Assembly (NCBI RefSeq): GCF_017573545.1
Contig: NZ_JAGEOK010000017.1
Location: forward strand, 1-64,000
Direction: 5' to 3'
From: Actinomadura nitritigenes
GTDB taxonomy: Bacteria; Actinomycetota; Actinomycetes; Streptosporangiales; Streptosporangiaceae
DNA: 64,000 nucleotides
The notes under the pieces were generated by a model. The model was not told where the DNA came from. It was given only the letters and a program-made list of their open reading frames with translations, and searched no databases. Position 1 is the first letter of the stretch, and the number at the start of each line of letters is the position of its first letter. Positions 16,914 to 25,516 of the stretch are shown one piece after another. The position numbers and the translations under genes are program-made.

Positions 16914-17717
16914 TCAGACCCGGAGGGACAGCTGCCCGCCGCCCAGCGTGCGCAGCACCTCGGCGTGCAGCCGGCCGTTGGTGCACACCACGCTGCCGCC
17001 GTCCGGGCCCGGCACCCCCGACAGGTCGGTGAACATCCCGCCCGCCTCCTCCACGATCACCTGGAGGGCGGCGAGGTCCCACAGCGACACCTCCGGCTCG
17101 GTGGAGATGTCCACCGCGCCCTCCGCCACCATCATGTGCGACCAGAAGTCCCCGAACGCCCGCGTCCGCCACACCTGCCGCGTCAGGTCGAGGAACTGGG
17201 GGAGGCGGCCCTGCTCCTCCCAGCCGCTCAGGCTGGAGAACGACAGCGACGCGTCGGACAGCTCCGTCACGGCCGACACGTTCATCCGGGTCGCGCGGGT
17301 CAGGCTGCGGCCCGTCCAGGAGCCGCCGCCGCGCGCCGCCCACCAGCGCCGGTTCAGCGACGGCGCCGACACGACCCCGACCACGATCTCGTCGTTCTCC
17401 ATCAGCGCGATGAGCGTCGCCCACACCGGGACGCCGCGCACGAAGTTCTTCGTGGCGTCGATCGGGTCGATGATCCAGCACCGGTTGCCGTACCCGGTCC
17501 GGCCGTACTCCTCGCCGAGCACCGCGTCCCTCGGCCGGGCCCGCTTCAGCGTGCCGCGGATCTGCTCCTCCACGCTGCGGTCGGCGTCGCTGACCGGCGT
17601 CAGGTCCGGCTTGGTCTCGACGCTCAGGTCGAGGGCGCGGAAACGCCTGGTCGTGATGTCGTCGGCCCCGTCCGCCAGCACGTGCGCGAGACGCAGGTCA
17701 TCGGAATAGCCCGCCAC
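16914..17717 (-). CDS. hisN: Histidinol-phosphatase, inositol-monophosphatase family (HisN)
   Basis: A 267-residue protein of the IMPase fold. Metal-binding motifs are seen: GEEYG, then DPIDATKNF (DPxDGTxxF-type, with Ala for Gly) and a late WDLAALQVIVEEAGG block. Opening residues SDDLRLAHVLADGADDIT and KPDLTPVSDADR match actinobacterial HisN, the phosphatase for the penultimate step of histidine synthesis. The GTG at 17717 is chosen by homology; TAGCGT eight bases before it suggests a very short or absent leader. Confidence 0.85.
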   Translation of the reverse strand: MAGYSDDLRLAHVLADGADDITTRRFRALDLSVETKPDLTPVSDADRSVEEQIRGTLKRARPRDAVLGEEYGRTGYGNRCWIIDPIDATKNFVRGVPVWATLIALMENDEIVVGVVSAPSLNRRWWAARGGGSWTGRSLTRATRMNVSAVTELSDASLSFSSLSGWEEQGRLPQFLDLTRQVWRTRAFGDFWSHMMVAEGAVDISTEPEVSLWDLAALQVIVEEAGGMFTDLSGVPGPDGGSVVCTNGRLHAEVLRTLGGGQLSLRV

Positions 17718-17843
17718 GGCGTGCCACGCTACCGCGATCACGGCCCGCACCGACACACTCACCCCGGGCCGTGACGGCTTTTCGGCCCGCCCCCGAGGCG
17801 CGGCGGACCGGTGCCGCGCGCGGGCACCTGGCAGCATGGGCGC

Positions 17844-18707
17844 ATGGCCCACGACCTACCCGGGTGGGTCGCCGAGCTGACCGATCCGCGCCGCGCGCGG
17901 ACGCTCGACGAGCTCGCCGACCGCCTCGTCCCCCTGGCCGAGCACGCCATCGACGTCTCCCGCAGGCTGCAGGCGCAGCTGAACGAGCTGAACGACCCGT
18001 TCAAACGGGAGGCCCTGTACGGGCGGGTCGAGCGGCTGAAGGCCCGGGCCGGCGAGGCGCTGGAGGAGATCACCGCGGAGATCGCCGCGTCCGGCGACGA
18101 GCGCCTCGAACGGCTCTGGGCGGACTGGGCGGAGCGCGCCGCGGCCGACGGGCGCGACGCCCGCGAGGAGGAGTTGCGCCGCCGCCTCGACCGCGACGTC
18201 GTCCCCGTGCTGTCCCGCAGCCGGCGGGACGTGGCCGAACGGGTCGCCGCGCGGACGTCCGGCGCGCTGGAGGAGGCGACACAGACCCTGCTCACCCGGG
18301 TGGAGGAGCTGGCGAGGGCCGTCACCGACCTGATCACCGAGGTGCTGCCGCTGGCCCGCGAGGGCCTGGAACTCGCCAACCGCGTCTCCGGCCTGTCCGC
18401 GCGGGCCCGCAAGGCCGGGCGCGGCCCGATCCCCGAGGAGCTGAAGGACGCCGGCGCCGGGACGGCCCGCGCGTTCGACGAGGCCGTCGCGCGGCTGGAA
18501 CTGGAGTGGGCCGCGCTCGGTGCCCGGTCCGCGAGCGTGCGGGCCGCGCTGCGCGCCGCCGAGGAGAGCGCGTTCAGCCACGTCACCGAGGAGATGACGC
18601 GGTGCGTGGAGGAGCTGGCGCCCGAGCACGTCCGGGCCCTGAACGAGGCGGAGGCGCGGGCCCGCGCCCTGTTCGGCGACCCCGCTGAGGACCGGCCGGC
18701 CACGTGA
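17844..18707 (+). CDS. Helical hypothetical protein
   Basis: A 287-residue protein, almost wholly charged and alanine-rich, predicted helical with long amphipathic stretches suggesting coiled coils. No signal peptide, membrane segment or recognised domain. The start is an ATG (MAHDLPGWV). It is divergent from hisN and convergent with the kinase gene. Confidence 0.65.
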   Translation: MAHDLPGWVAELTDPRRARTLDELADRLVPLAEHAIDVSRRLQAQLNELNDPFKREALYGRVERLKARAGEALEEITAEIAASGDERLERLWADWAERAAADGRDAREEELRRRLDRDVVPVLSRSRRDVAERVAARTSGALEEATQTLLTRVEELARAVTDLITEVLPLAREGLELANRVSGLSARARKAGRGPIPEELKDAGAGTARAFDEAVARLELEWAALGARSASVRAALRAAEESAFSHVTEEMTRCVEELAPEHVRALNEAEARARALFGDPAEDRPAT

Positions 18708-18765
18708 CCCCCGGGCCCGCCGGCCGCGCCGCGCGGCCGGCCGGCCCGGCCCCGCATGCGCCGGT

Positions 18766-20388
18766 TCAGCCGGAGGAGCGGAAGGTCGCGAGGAACGTCT
18801 CGTACACCGGGACGGTCGCGTCCCAGTGGGCCTGGTCGGCGGCCAGGATCACCTGGTAGAGCGCGCCGTCGAACCGGAAGACGCGCACCCGCGCCCGGCC
18901 GGCCGTGCCGTTCTTGGTGAACGTGAACTCGGTCTCCGCCGCGTCCTGGCCCTGGTACGGCACCTTCCGGTGGAAGTACACCTGCTTGTAGTCGGTGTAA
19001 CCGGAGTCCTTCATCGCCGCCGCGAGCGCGTCCCCGGGGTCGTCGGTGTCGAAGGGGCCGGGCTTCACCCGCGCCACGGCCACGCCGCGTGTCGCGCCCT
19101 TGTCCGGCGCGCTGAAGGTGACGTCGTCGCCGGACCCGTCGGCCGTCCAGCCGTCGGGCACGGCCGCTACGAACGCCGACCCCTCGTACCGGTGGTAGCC
19201 CGGCGGGATGCCGGAGCCCGCGCTCGGTGACGGACGGGCGCTCTGCGTGCCGTGCGGCCCGCCGTTCCCCCCGCCGCCGTCGACGAAGACCGCGAACACC
19301 ACGGCCGCCGCGACCAGCGCGACCGCGAAGATCCCGGCCGGGACGATCAGCTCCCACCGCCGCCGCCCGGACCCGGGCGCCGGCGGCTCGGGAAGCGGCG
19401 GCGTGCCCGGGTGCGGACCGGGGGACGGCGGCACGGGGCCGGGCGGCGGTCCGGGCGGCCGCGTCCCTTCGCCGCCCTGGCCCAGGGTGGCGTTGAGCCC
19501 TCGCGGCTCCGGGTTCGGCAGCGGGCCGGGCGGATTCGGGCCTGGCGGAGCCGGGCCTGAGGGATGCGGGCCGGGAGCGGGCGCCGCCGCGGCCGCGCGC
19601 AGCAGCCGCTCGGCCTCGTCGTAGCCGAGGCGGTCGTGCGGGTCGCGGCGCAGCAGTCCGTGCAGGACCGGTTCCAGCGGCCCGGCGCGGCGCGGCGGGT
19701 CCGGGTCCTCCCGGAGCAGCGCCCCCATCAGGGCGTAGATGTCGGGGCGCTCGTACGGGCGGCGGCCCTCGACCGCCGCGTACAGCGTGGCGCCCAGCGA
19801 CCACAGGTCGGACACCGCGGTGGCGTCCTCGCGGCGCGCCTGCTCGGGCGACAGGTAGGCGGGGGAGCCGACGATCGCGCCGGTCTGCGTGAGCGTGTCG
19901 TCGCCGGCGATGGTGGCGACGCCGAAGTCGGTGAGCACCGCCCGCTCGCCGGTGAGCAGGACGTTCGCCGGCTTGACGTCCCGGTGCACCACGCCCTCGG
20001 CGTGCGCCGCCCGGAGCGCGCTCAGCAGGTCCAGCCCGATCCGCGCCACCCGGTCCGGGGCGAGCGGGCCCTCCCGCCTGATCACCGCGTCCAGGGCGGG
20101 CGCCCGCACCAGCCGCATCACGATCCAGGGACGGCCGTCCTCCCTGACGACGTCGTGGACCGTGACGATGCCGGGATGGTCGAGCTGCGCCGCCGACCGC
20201 GCCTCCCGCATCGTCCGCGCGTACACGTGCTCGGCCTGCGTCCGGTCCAGGCCGCGCGGCGGGGACACCTCCTTGATCGCCACCTCGCGGCGCAGCACCG
20301 TGTCGCGGGCGCGCCAGACCACGCCCATCCCGCCCCGGCCGAGCTCCTCCAGGAGCTCGTAGCGGCCCTCGTCGATCGTGCGCGGCAT
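18766..20388 (-). CDS. Transmembrane Ser/Thr protein kinase (PknB-type)
   Basis: A 540-residue receptor-like kinase. Kinase domain about 8-265: glycine loop LGRGGMGVVW, lysine in VAIKEV, catalytic HRDVKPANVLL, DFGVAT, and SPEQA activation-segment end. A proline/glycine-rich linker follows, then one membrane helix (IVPAGIFAVALVAAAVVFAV, about 340-360), then an outer domain of about 165 residues without PASTA repeats. It lies 67 bases downstream of rsgA and may be the last gene of an aroA-rsgA-kinase transcript. The signal sensed outside is unknown. Confidence 0.9.
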   Translation of the reverse strand: MPRTIDEGRYELLEELGRGGMGVVWRARDTVLRREVAIKEVSPPRGLDRTQAEHVYARTMREARSAAQLDHPGIVTVHDVVREDGRPWIVMRLVRAPALDAVIRREGPLAPDRVARIGLDLLSALRAAHAEGVVHRDVKPANVLLTGERAVLTDFGVATIAGDDTLTQTGAIVGSPAYLSPEQARREDATAVSDLWSLGATLYAAVEGRRPYERPDIYALMGALLREDPDPPRRAGPLEPVLHGLLRRDPHDRLGYDEAERLLRAAAAAPAPGPHPSGPAPPGPNPPGPLPNPEPRGLNATLGQGGEGTRPPGPPPGPVPPSPGPHPGTPPLPEPPAPGSGRRRWELIVPAGIFAVALVAAAVVFAVFVDGGGGNGGPHGTQSARPSPSAGSGIPPGYHRYEGSAFVAAVPDGWTADGSGDDVTFSAPDKGATRGVAVARVKPGPFDTDDPGDALAAAMKDSGYTDYKQVYFHRKVPYQGQDAAETEFTFTKNGTAGRARVRVFRFDGALYQVILAADQAHWDATVPVYETFLATFRSSG

Positions 20389-20455
20389 GCAGGCGACGAT
20401 ACCGACGTACCACCCGGAGTGAGGCGCCGTTCCCGCCCGGTCCGCGGGCCCTCGG

Positions 20456-21463
20456 CTACTCCGGCTCGCCCTCCCGGCTGGCGAGCAGCCGGCGCAGCGA
20501 GTCCAGCCGGGCCCGGCTGGCGTGCCCGTCCTCGACCCATCCGTCCAGGCCGCAGGACTCCTGCAGGTGGTCGCAGAGCGGCGGGCAGCGCTCCGCCGCG
20601 CCCTCCGCCAGGTCCTCGAAGGCGTTGATCACGTTCTCCGGTTCGACGTGCGCCAGCCCGAAGCTGCGCACCCCCGGGGTGTCGATGATCCAGCCGTCGC
20701 CGCCGGGCAGCTCCAGCGCGATCGCCGACGAGGACGTGTGCCGTCCCCGCCCGGTCACCGCGTTCACCTGGCTGACGGCCCGCTCCGCGTCCGGGACCAG
20801 CGCGTTGACCAGCGTCGACTTGCCGACGCCCGAGTGCCCGACGAGCACGCTCGTGCGGCCGGACAGGTGCCCGCGCAGGTCGTCCAGGTCGCCGCCGCGC
20901 CGCGTCACCACGTACGGGACGCCGAGCGGCGCGTACTCGGCGACGAGGCCGTCGGGGTCGGCGAGGTCGGCCTTGGTGAGGCAGAGCAGCGGGTCCATCC
21001 CGGCGTCGTAGCCGGCGACGAGCTGCCGGTCGATCATCCGGGGCCGCGGCTCCGGGTCGGCCAGCGCCGTCACGATCACCAGCTGGTCGGCGTTCGCGAC
21101 GATGATCCGCTCGAACGGGTCGCTGTCGTCGGCGGTGCGGCGCAGCGACGACGCCCGCGGCTCCACCCGGACGATCCGGGCGAGGGTGTCCGGCGCGCCG
21201 GACACGTCCCCGACCAGCGCGACCCGGTCGCCGACCACCACGCCCTTGCGGCCGAGCTCGCGGGCGCGCATCGCGGTGACGGGCCGCTCGCCGCTCGTCC
21301 CGGCGTCCACCAGGCAGCGGTACCGGCCGCGGTCCACCGCCGTCACGAACCCGGTGGAGGCGTCCTCGTGCGCCGGGCGGCGGCGGGTGCGCGGCCGCGA
21401 CCCGCGGCGCCCGGGCCGCACCCGGACGTCGTCCTCGTCGTAGTCCTGTACTCGTCGTGCCAG
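20456..21463 (-). CDS. rsgA: Ribosome small-subunit biogenesis GTPase RsgA (probable CTG start)
   Basis: A circularly permuted GTPase that checks 30S maturation. G-motifs occur in permuted order: the G4-type LTKAD, then P-loop GHSGVGKSTL, then a DTPGVRSF switch. A C-terminal zinc motif (Cys-x-x-x-Cys with His, CPPLCDH) is present. The first ATG/GTG/TTG codon in frame is a GTG at 21421, but homologous-looking sequence (ARRVQDYDEDDVRVRPG) extends upstream to a CTG at 21463 with GGAG nine bases before it. CTG is therefore the likely start (335 residues; 321 if GTG). It lies 34 bases after aroA. Confidence 0.88.
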   Translation of the reverse strand: MARRVQDYDEDDVRVRPGRRGSRPRTRRRPAHEDASTGFVTAVDRGRYRCLVDAGTSGERPVTAMRARELGRKGVVVGDRVALVGDVSGAPDTLARIVRVEPRASSLRRTADDSDPFERIIVANADQLVIVTALADPEPRPRMIDRQLVAGYDAGMDPLLCLTKADLADPDGLVAEYAPLGVPYVVTRRGGDLDDLRGHLSGRTSVLVGHSGVGKSTLVNALVPDAERAVSQVNAVTGRGRHTSSSAIALELPGGDGWIIDTPGVRSFGLAHVEPENVINAFEDLAEGAAERCPPLCDHLQESCGLDGWVEDGHASRARLDSLRRLLASREGEPE

Positions 21464-21497
21464 TGGTCCGGTCTCCGTTCTTCGGCCGGCGCCGCTC

Positions 21498-22814
21498 TCA
21501 CGCGGACGCCAGCATCGACCCCCACAGCTCCGTGAAGCCTGGAAGTGTCTTGCCCACCGTGGCGGGATTCTCCACCTCGACGCCCGGGACGGCCAGCCCC
21601 AGCACCGCCGCCGCCATCACCATCCGGTGGTCGTCGTAGGTGCTGAAGACGCCGCCGTGCAGCGGGCGCGGCCGGATCTCCAGGCCGTCCGGCAGCTCCC
21701 GGACGTCCCCGCCGAGCCCGTTGATCTCCGTCACGAGCGCCGCCAGCCGGTCGGTCTCGTGGCCGCGCAGGTGCGCGATCCCGGTCAGCCGGGACGGGCC
21801 GTCGGCCAGCGCGGCGAGCGCCGCCAGCACCGGGGTCAGCTCGCCGACGTCGTGGAGGTCGGCCTCCAGCCCGCCGAACCCGCCGGTCCCGCGGACGGTC
21901 AGGCCGCCGGGGCCGGGCGTCACCTCCGCGCCCATCCGGGCGAGGAGATCGCGCAGCGCGTCACCGGGCTGGGTGGTGTCCGACGGCCAGTCCGGCACGG
22001 TCACGCGCCCGCCGGTGACGAGCGCGGCGGCGAGGAACTGGGCGGCGTTCGACAGGTCGGGCTCGATCACCCACTCGCCGCCGCGGACGGGGCCCGGCGC
22101 GACCCGCCAGACGTCGGTGTCCGTCTCGACCGTCACGCCGCGGTCGCGGAGCATCCGGACGGTCATCGCCAGGTGCGGCGCGGACGGCACCGGCGGCCCC
22201 TCGTGCCGGACCTCCACGCCCTTGCCGAACCGCGGCGCGGCCAGCAGCAGCCCGGACACCAGCTGCGACGACCCGGACGCGTCGATCGTGACCGGCCCTC
22301 CGTCGACCGCGCCGGTCCCGTGCACGGTGAAGGGCAGCGCGCCGCGCCCGCCGTCGTCGATGGCGACGCCGAGCGCGCGCAGCGCGGTGATGATCGGGCC
22401 CATCGGCCGCTTGCGGGCGTAGGGGTCGCCGTCGATGGAGACGTCGCCCGCGGCGAGCGCCGCGACGGGCGGGACGAACCGCATCACCGTCCCGGCGAGC
22501 CCGGTATCCACCCGCGCCGGCCCGCGCAGCTCCTGCGGGACGGTCTGCCAGTCGGCGTCCGCCTGGGGGGACGATTCCCCAGACCCCTCGGCAACCGCCT
22601 TCGAATCCTCCCCGATGCTCGCGCCCAGCGCGCGCAGCGCGTCCGCCATGAGCTCGGTGTCGCGGCTGTGCAGCGGCCGGGTGATGCACACCGGGTCCTC
22701 GGCGAGCGCCGCGAGGATCAGCGCCCGGTTCGTCATCGACTTGGAGCCGGGCAGCCGGACCGTGGCGTCGACCGGGCCGCCGGCGACCGGGGCGTTCCAG
22801 TGCGGAGAGGGCAT
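21498..22814 (-). CDS. aroA: 3-phosphoshikimate 1-carboxyvinyltransferase (EPSP synthase)
   Basis: A 438-residue shikimate-pathway enzyme joining shikimate-3-phosphate and PEP. The LPGSKSMTNRALILAAL motif near the N-terminus and GLAGTVMRFVPPVAAL are diagnostic. Residues about 68-86 (GEDSKAVAEGSGESSPQADA) appear to be extra low-complexity sequence compared with other actinobacterial AroA as remembered, and the DNA there is a palindromic G/C element. It probably heads a transcript with rsgA downstream. Confidence 0.93.
   Translation of the reverse strand: MPSPHWNAPVAGGPVDATVRLPGSKSMTNRALILAALAEDPVCITRPLHSRDTELMADALRALGASIGEDSKAVAEGSGESSPQADADWQTVPQELRGPARVDTGLAGTVMRFVPPVAALAAGDVSIDGDPYARKRPMGPIITALRALGVAIDDGGRGALPFTVHGTGAVDGGPVTIDASGSSQLVSGLLLAAPRFGKGVEVRHEGPPVPSAPHLAMTVRMLRDRGVTVETDTDVWRVAPGPVRGGEWVIEPDLSNAAQFLAAALVTGGRVTVPDWPSDTTQPGDALRDLLARMGAEVTPGPGGLTVRGTGGFGGLEADLHDVGELTPVLAALAALADGPSRLTGIAHLRGHETDRLAALVTEINGLGGDVRELPDGLEIRPRPLHGGVFSTYDDHRMVMAAAVLGLAVPGVEVENPATVGKTLPGFTELWGSMLASA
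22563..22615. repeat. Palindromic element inserted in frame in aroA
   Basis: CTGGGG (22563-22568) pairs with CCCCAG (22577-22582) around GGACGATT, followed by ACCCCTCGGCAACCGCC-type sequence. It encodes the polar insert of AroA. The look is that of a short mobile or REP-type element captured by a gene; relationship to the copies at 6798 and 11301 is one of style, not close identity. Confidence 0.45.
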
Positions 22815-22867
22815 GACCCAAGGTTATCGGGCGGCCGAGGGGGCGGTGCGAACGGTTTCCCGGCGGG

Positions 22868-23572
22868 TCAGAGCGGGATGGTCAGCAGCGTCCCGCCGCC
22901 GTCCACCACGACCTGGAAGCGGCTGATCTCGGTGCGCGACAGCGCGGTCGCGCCCTGCATCGCGAGCGGCTTCGGCGACCCGGGGACGCCGTAGCCGGGC
23001 TCGGGAACGCGCCAGCCGCCGACGACCGACCGCGCCCCCGACGCCGACACCGCCTCGAGACGGCACCTCAGCGGGCCCTTCACGTGGGTCAGCTCGAACG
23101 TCACCTGCGTGCCCCACTTCTTGTCCACCAGGCCCACGGTGCCGGACGCGCCGGACCGCGCGTCCGTCGCCTGGTGCCGCTCGCCGACGATCGCCTGGGG
23201 TTGCGGCTGCGGCCGCGGCTTCGCTCCGTCATCGCCGCCCAGCGTCGTCCCGACGCCCACCCCGATCGCCACCAGCGCCGCTGCCGCCGCCGCGCCCGCC
23301 GCGTACGCGGCGCGCCGCGTCCGCCGGTCCCGCGCCTGCCGGCGCCGGACCATGTCGATCACCGGCGCGGGCGGCCTCGCGGGTTCTCCCGGGGGTTCGG
23401 CCTCCGCCGGATCGATCCCGGAGAGCGCCTCGGCCACCGCGCCCATCTCCCGCAACTCGGCCTGGCAGAGGCCGCAGCCCCGCAGATGCTCCTCGAAGGC
23501 CCGCCGATCGCCGGCTTCGAGGAGCCCGAGCGCGTAGGCGCCGACATCGGTGTGCTCGACCTGGGAACTCAC
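22868..23572 (-). CDS. Zinc-associated anti-sigma factor
   Basis: A 234-residue protein. The N-terminal ZAS domain carries H-x3-C-x2-C (HLRGCGLC), followed by one membrane helix (AAYAAGAAAAAALVAIGVGV, about 100-120) and an outer domain of about 115 residues that ends in a beta-rich 'FQVVVDGGGTLLTIPL' stretch. This is the layout of SigK/SigL-type anti-sigma factors. The GTG start overlaps the sigma gene's TGA (GTGA), so the pair is translationally coupled, fitting a partner-switch with the upstream sigma factor. Confidence 0.87.
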   Translation of the reverse strand: MSSQVEHTDVGAYALGLLEAGDRRAFEEHLRGCGLCQAELREMGAVAEALSGIDPAEAEPPGEPARPPAPVIDMVRRRQARDRRTRRAAYAAGAAAAAALVAIGVGVGTTLGGDDGAKPRPQPQPQAIVGERHQATDARSGASGTVGLVDKKWGTQVTFELTHVKGPLRCRLEAVSASGARSVVGGWRVPEPGYGVPGSPKPLAMQGATALSRTEISRFQVVVDGGGTLLTIPL

Positions 23573-24162
23573 GAGGTCACCCCCCTCTCCTCCAAGGCGA
23601 CGCGCAGCGCGCGGAGCGCGTAGTACACCCGGGACTTCACCGTCCCCACCGGGATCCCGAGGTGCTCGGCCGCCTGGTTCACCGTCCGGTCGCGCAGGAC
23701 CGTCTCGGTCAGCGCCTGCCGGTGCGCGGGCGACAGCGAGGCCAGCGCCTCGGTCACCACGACCTTGCGCAGCAGGGCGTCCATCTCGTCCGCCATCGGG
23801 AGGTTCTCCAGGGGGGCGTCGCCGACCTCGGGCGGCCGGACGTCGCGGTGCCGACGGTCGTCGATCACGATACGCCGCGCCACGGTGGCCAGCCAGGGCA
23901 TCAGCGAGGCCGAGCGGACGTCCAGCCGGTCCGCGCTCCGCCACGCCCGGATCATCGTCTCCTGCGCGACGTCCTCCGCCCACTGCCGGTCGCCGCCGGT
24001 CAGCCGCAGCACGAACGACATCAGCGGCCTCTGGTACTCCCGGTACAGCTCCGCCACCAGCTCCTCGCCGGCCGGCGCGGGGGGCGGTCCGCCGCCCGGA
24101 CCCGGCCTGCGGAGCAGGCTCCGCAGGCCGCCGGTCCGGCGGGTCGATCCGGGTGCTGCCAT
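23569..24162 (-). CDS. ECF RNA polymerase sigma factor (SigK/SigL-type)
   Basis: A 197-residue sigma-70 factor with only regions 2 and 4: region 2 has WAEDVAQETMIRAWR and region 4 a helix-turn-helix (NQAAEHLGIPVGTVKSRVYY). It is coupled to a membrane anti-sigma gene immediately downstream. An ECF-type promoter lies just upstream (24219-24245), suggesting autoregulation. The signal is unknown; related Mycobacterium SigL/SigK pairs respond at the cell envelope. Confidence 0.9.
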   Translation of the reverse strand: MAAPGSTRRTGGLRSLLRRPGPGGGPPPAPAGEELVAELYREYQRPLMSFVLRLTGGDRQWAEDVAQETMIRAWRSADRLDVRSASLMPWLATVARRIVIDDRRHRDVRPPEVGDAPLENLPMADEMDALLRKVVVTEALASLSPAHRQALTETVLRDRTVNQAAEHLGIPVGTVKSRVYYALRALRVALEERGVTS

Positions 24163-24218
24163 GGCCGGGCGTCTCCGTGTCGGTCGAAGGACCCAGGTAG
24201 CGGGCGGTCACCAGGCAG

Positions 24219-24245
24219 TACGCGGGCGACCCGGCGCGCGGTTCA
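24219..24245 (-). promoter_or_regulatory. ECF-type promoter of the sigma/anti-sigma operon
   Basis: On the minus strand TGAACC (24245-24240), a 17-base spacer, then CGTAC (24222-24218). This matches the TGAACC...CGT form known for SigL-type promoters, and lies about 55 bases before the sigma gene's ATG. The fit implies self-activation. Confidence 0.55.
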
Positions 24246-24366
24246 ACGGATTTGAGGCCGCGTTAAGGCTCGCTTCGGGAAACCGGCGCCCGGCCGGCTC
24301 CCCGCGCGGGCCCTGGCACGGCCGGGTCCGGTGCGTCCGGGCTCAGCGCGTCCGGGGGGCGCGGGC

Positions 24367-25464
24367 TCAGTGCTTGACGGCCTGCAGCACCCTGCCGGCC
24401 TGCACCGCCGTGCCGGTCCCGACCGTCCGGCCCGCCTTCGCGGCCTTGGCCGCCTGCGTCGCGGTGCTCGCCTTGACCGACTTGCCGGCCTTCGCGGCGC
24501 GCGCGGCCTGCGCGGCGGTCTGCGCCTTCACCGTCCTGCCGGCCTGGGACGCCATGCCCTGCGCCTTCCCGGCCCTGCCGACGGCCTTGCCGCCCAGCAG
24601 CCCGAGCCTGCCGCCCTTCTTGGACGCCTTGCCGAGCTTCAGCCCGCCCAGCAGCGCGCCGCCTCGGCCGGAGGCCCTCCCGGACGCCCTGCCGAGCCTC
24701 ATCCCGAACGCGGCACCGCCGCCGCGGCCCGCCTTCGCCGCCTTCGCGGCCTGCGTCGCCGCGCCCGCCTTGAGGGACTTGCCGGCCTGCGCCATCATCC
24801 CGGACGCCTTGCCGGACGCCTTCCCGGCCTTGGCGGACGCCTTGCCGAGCTTGGCGCCGAGCACGGCACCACCACCGCCGCCGGTCTTCGCCGCCCGCCT
24901 GGCTGCCTTCCGGCCGCCCTCGGCGCGGGCCACCCGGACCTGCCGGGCCGCCTCGCGGCGGGCCTCCCGCAGCGTCACGGCGGCCTCCCGGCGCATCGCC
25001 TTGGCCTCGGCGCCCGTCCTGATCTGGGACTCGCGCGCGGCGCGGCGCAGCTCGGCGAGGTGCGGGGGACGGCGCGGCTCGGTCGCCGAGATCAGCAGCG
25101 CGCCGAACAGCGCGGCGTTCTTCAGCAGGTGGGAGCGCTCCTCGGCGCGGCGGTCCGGGTCGTCCTCGGTCCAGTAGCGGTGCTCGGTCGCCAGCGCGGG
25201 CACCATCTGCGCGGCGAGCAGCAGCGTCGTCAGCCGCCGGAACTTGCCCATGACCAGCAGCGCGCCGGTCCCGACGCTGATCGCGCCCTCGATCCGGACG
25301 AGGGTCTCGGGGTCCTTCGGCATCCAGTCGATCCGGTCGGCGATCGGTTTCACCGACGGCCCGACCTGCTCGGCGCGCGGGCGCGGATCGCGGACCGCCT
25401 CCAGACCGGTCATGATGAACGGGGCCGCCACCAGGGGGCGGGCCAGGGTCTCGATGGGTCGCAT
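24367..25464 (-). CDS. DoxX-family membrane protein with a long histone-like Lys/Ala tail
   Basis: A 365-residue protein. Residues 1-135 form a DoxX-type four-helix domain (opening RPLVAAPFIMTGLEAVRDP, then VRIEGAISVGTGALLVMGKF and a HLLKNAALFGALLISA helix). From about 150 to the end, roughly 200 residues are composed almost entirely of Ala, Lys, Arg and Gly, with repeats such as TQAAKAAKAGR and LGKAS. The tail resembles histone H1-like or HupB-type basic tails and may bind nucleic acid or anionic polymers. It could face the cytoplasm. The role is unknown; the combination is unusual. Confidence 0.75.
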   Translation of the reverse strand: MRPIETLARPLVAAPFIMTGLEAVRDPRPRAEQVGPSVKPIADRIDWMPKDPETLVRIEGAISVGTGALLVMGKFRRLTTLLLAAQMVPALATEHRYWTEDDPDRRAEERSHLLKNAALFGALLISATEPRRPPHLAELRRAARESQIRTGAEAKAMRREAAVTLREARREAARQVRVARAEGGRKAARRAAKTGGGGGAVLGAKLGKASAKAGKASGKASGMMAQAGKSLKAGAATQAAKAAKAGRGGGAAFGMRLGRASGRASGRGGALLGGLKLGKASKKGGRLGLLGGKAVGRAGKAQGMASQAGRTVKAQTAAQAARAAKAGKSVKASTATQAAKAAKAGRTVGTGTAVQAGRVLQAVKH

Positions 25465-25516
25465 GACCCGCTACATGCCCGCCACGATGCGCCTCAAGCG
25501 CGGCAGGATGGGGACC

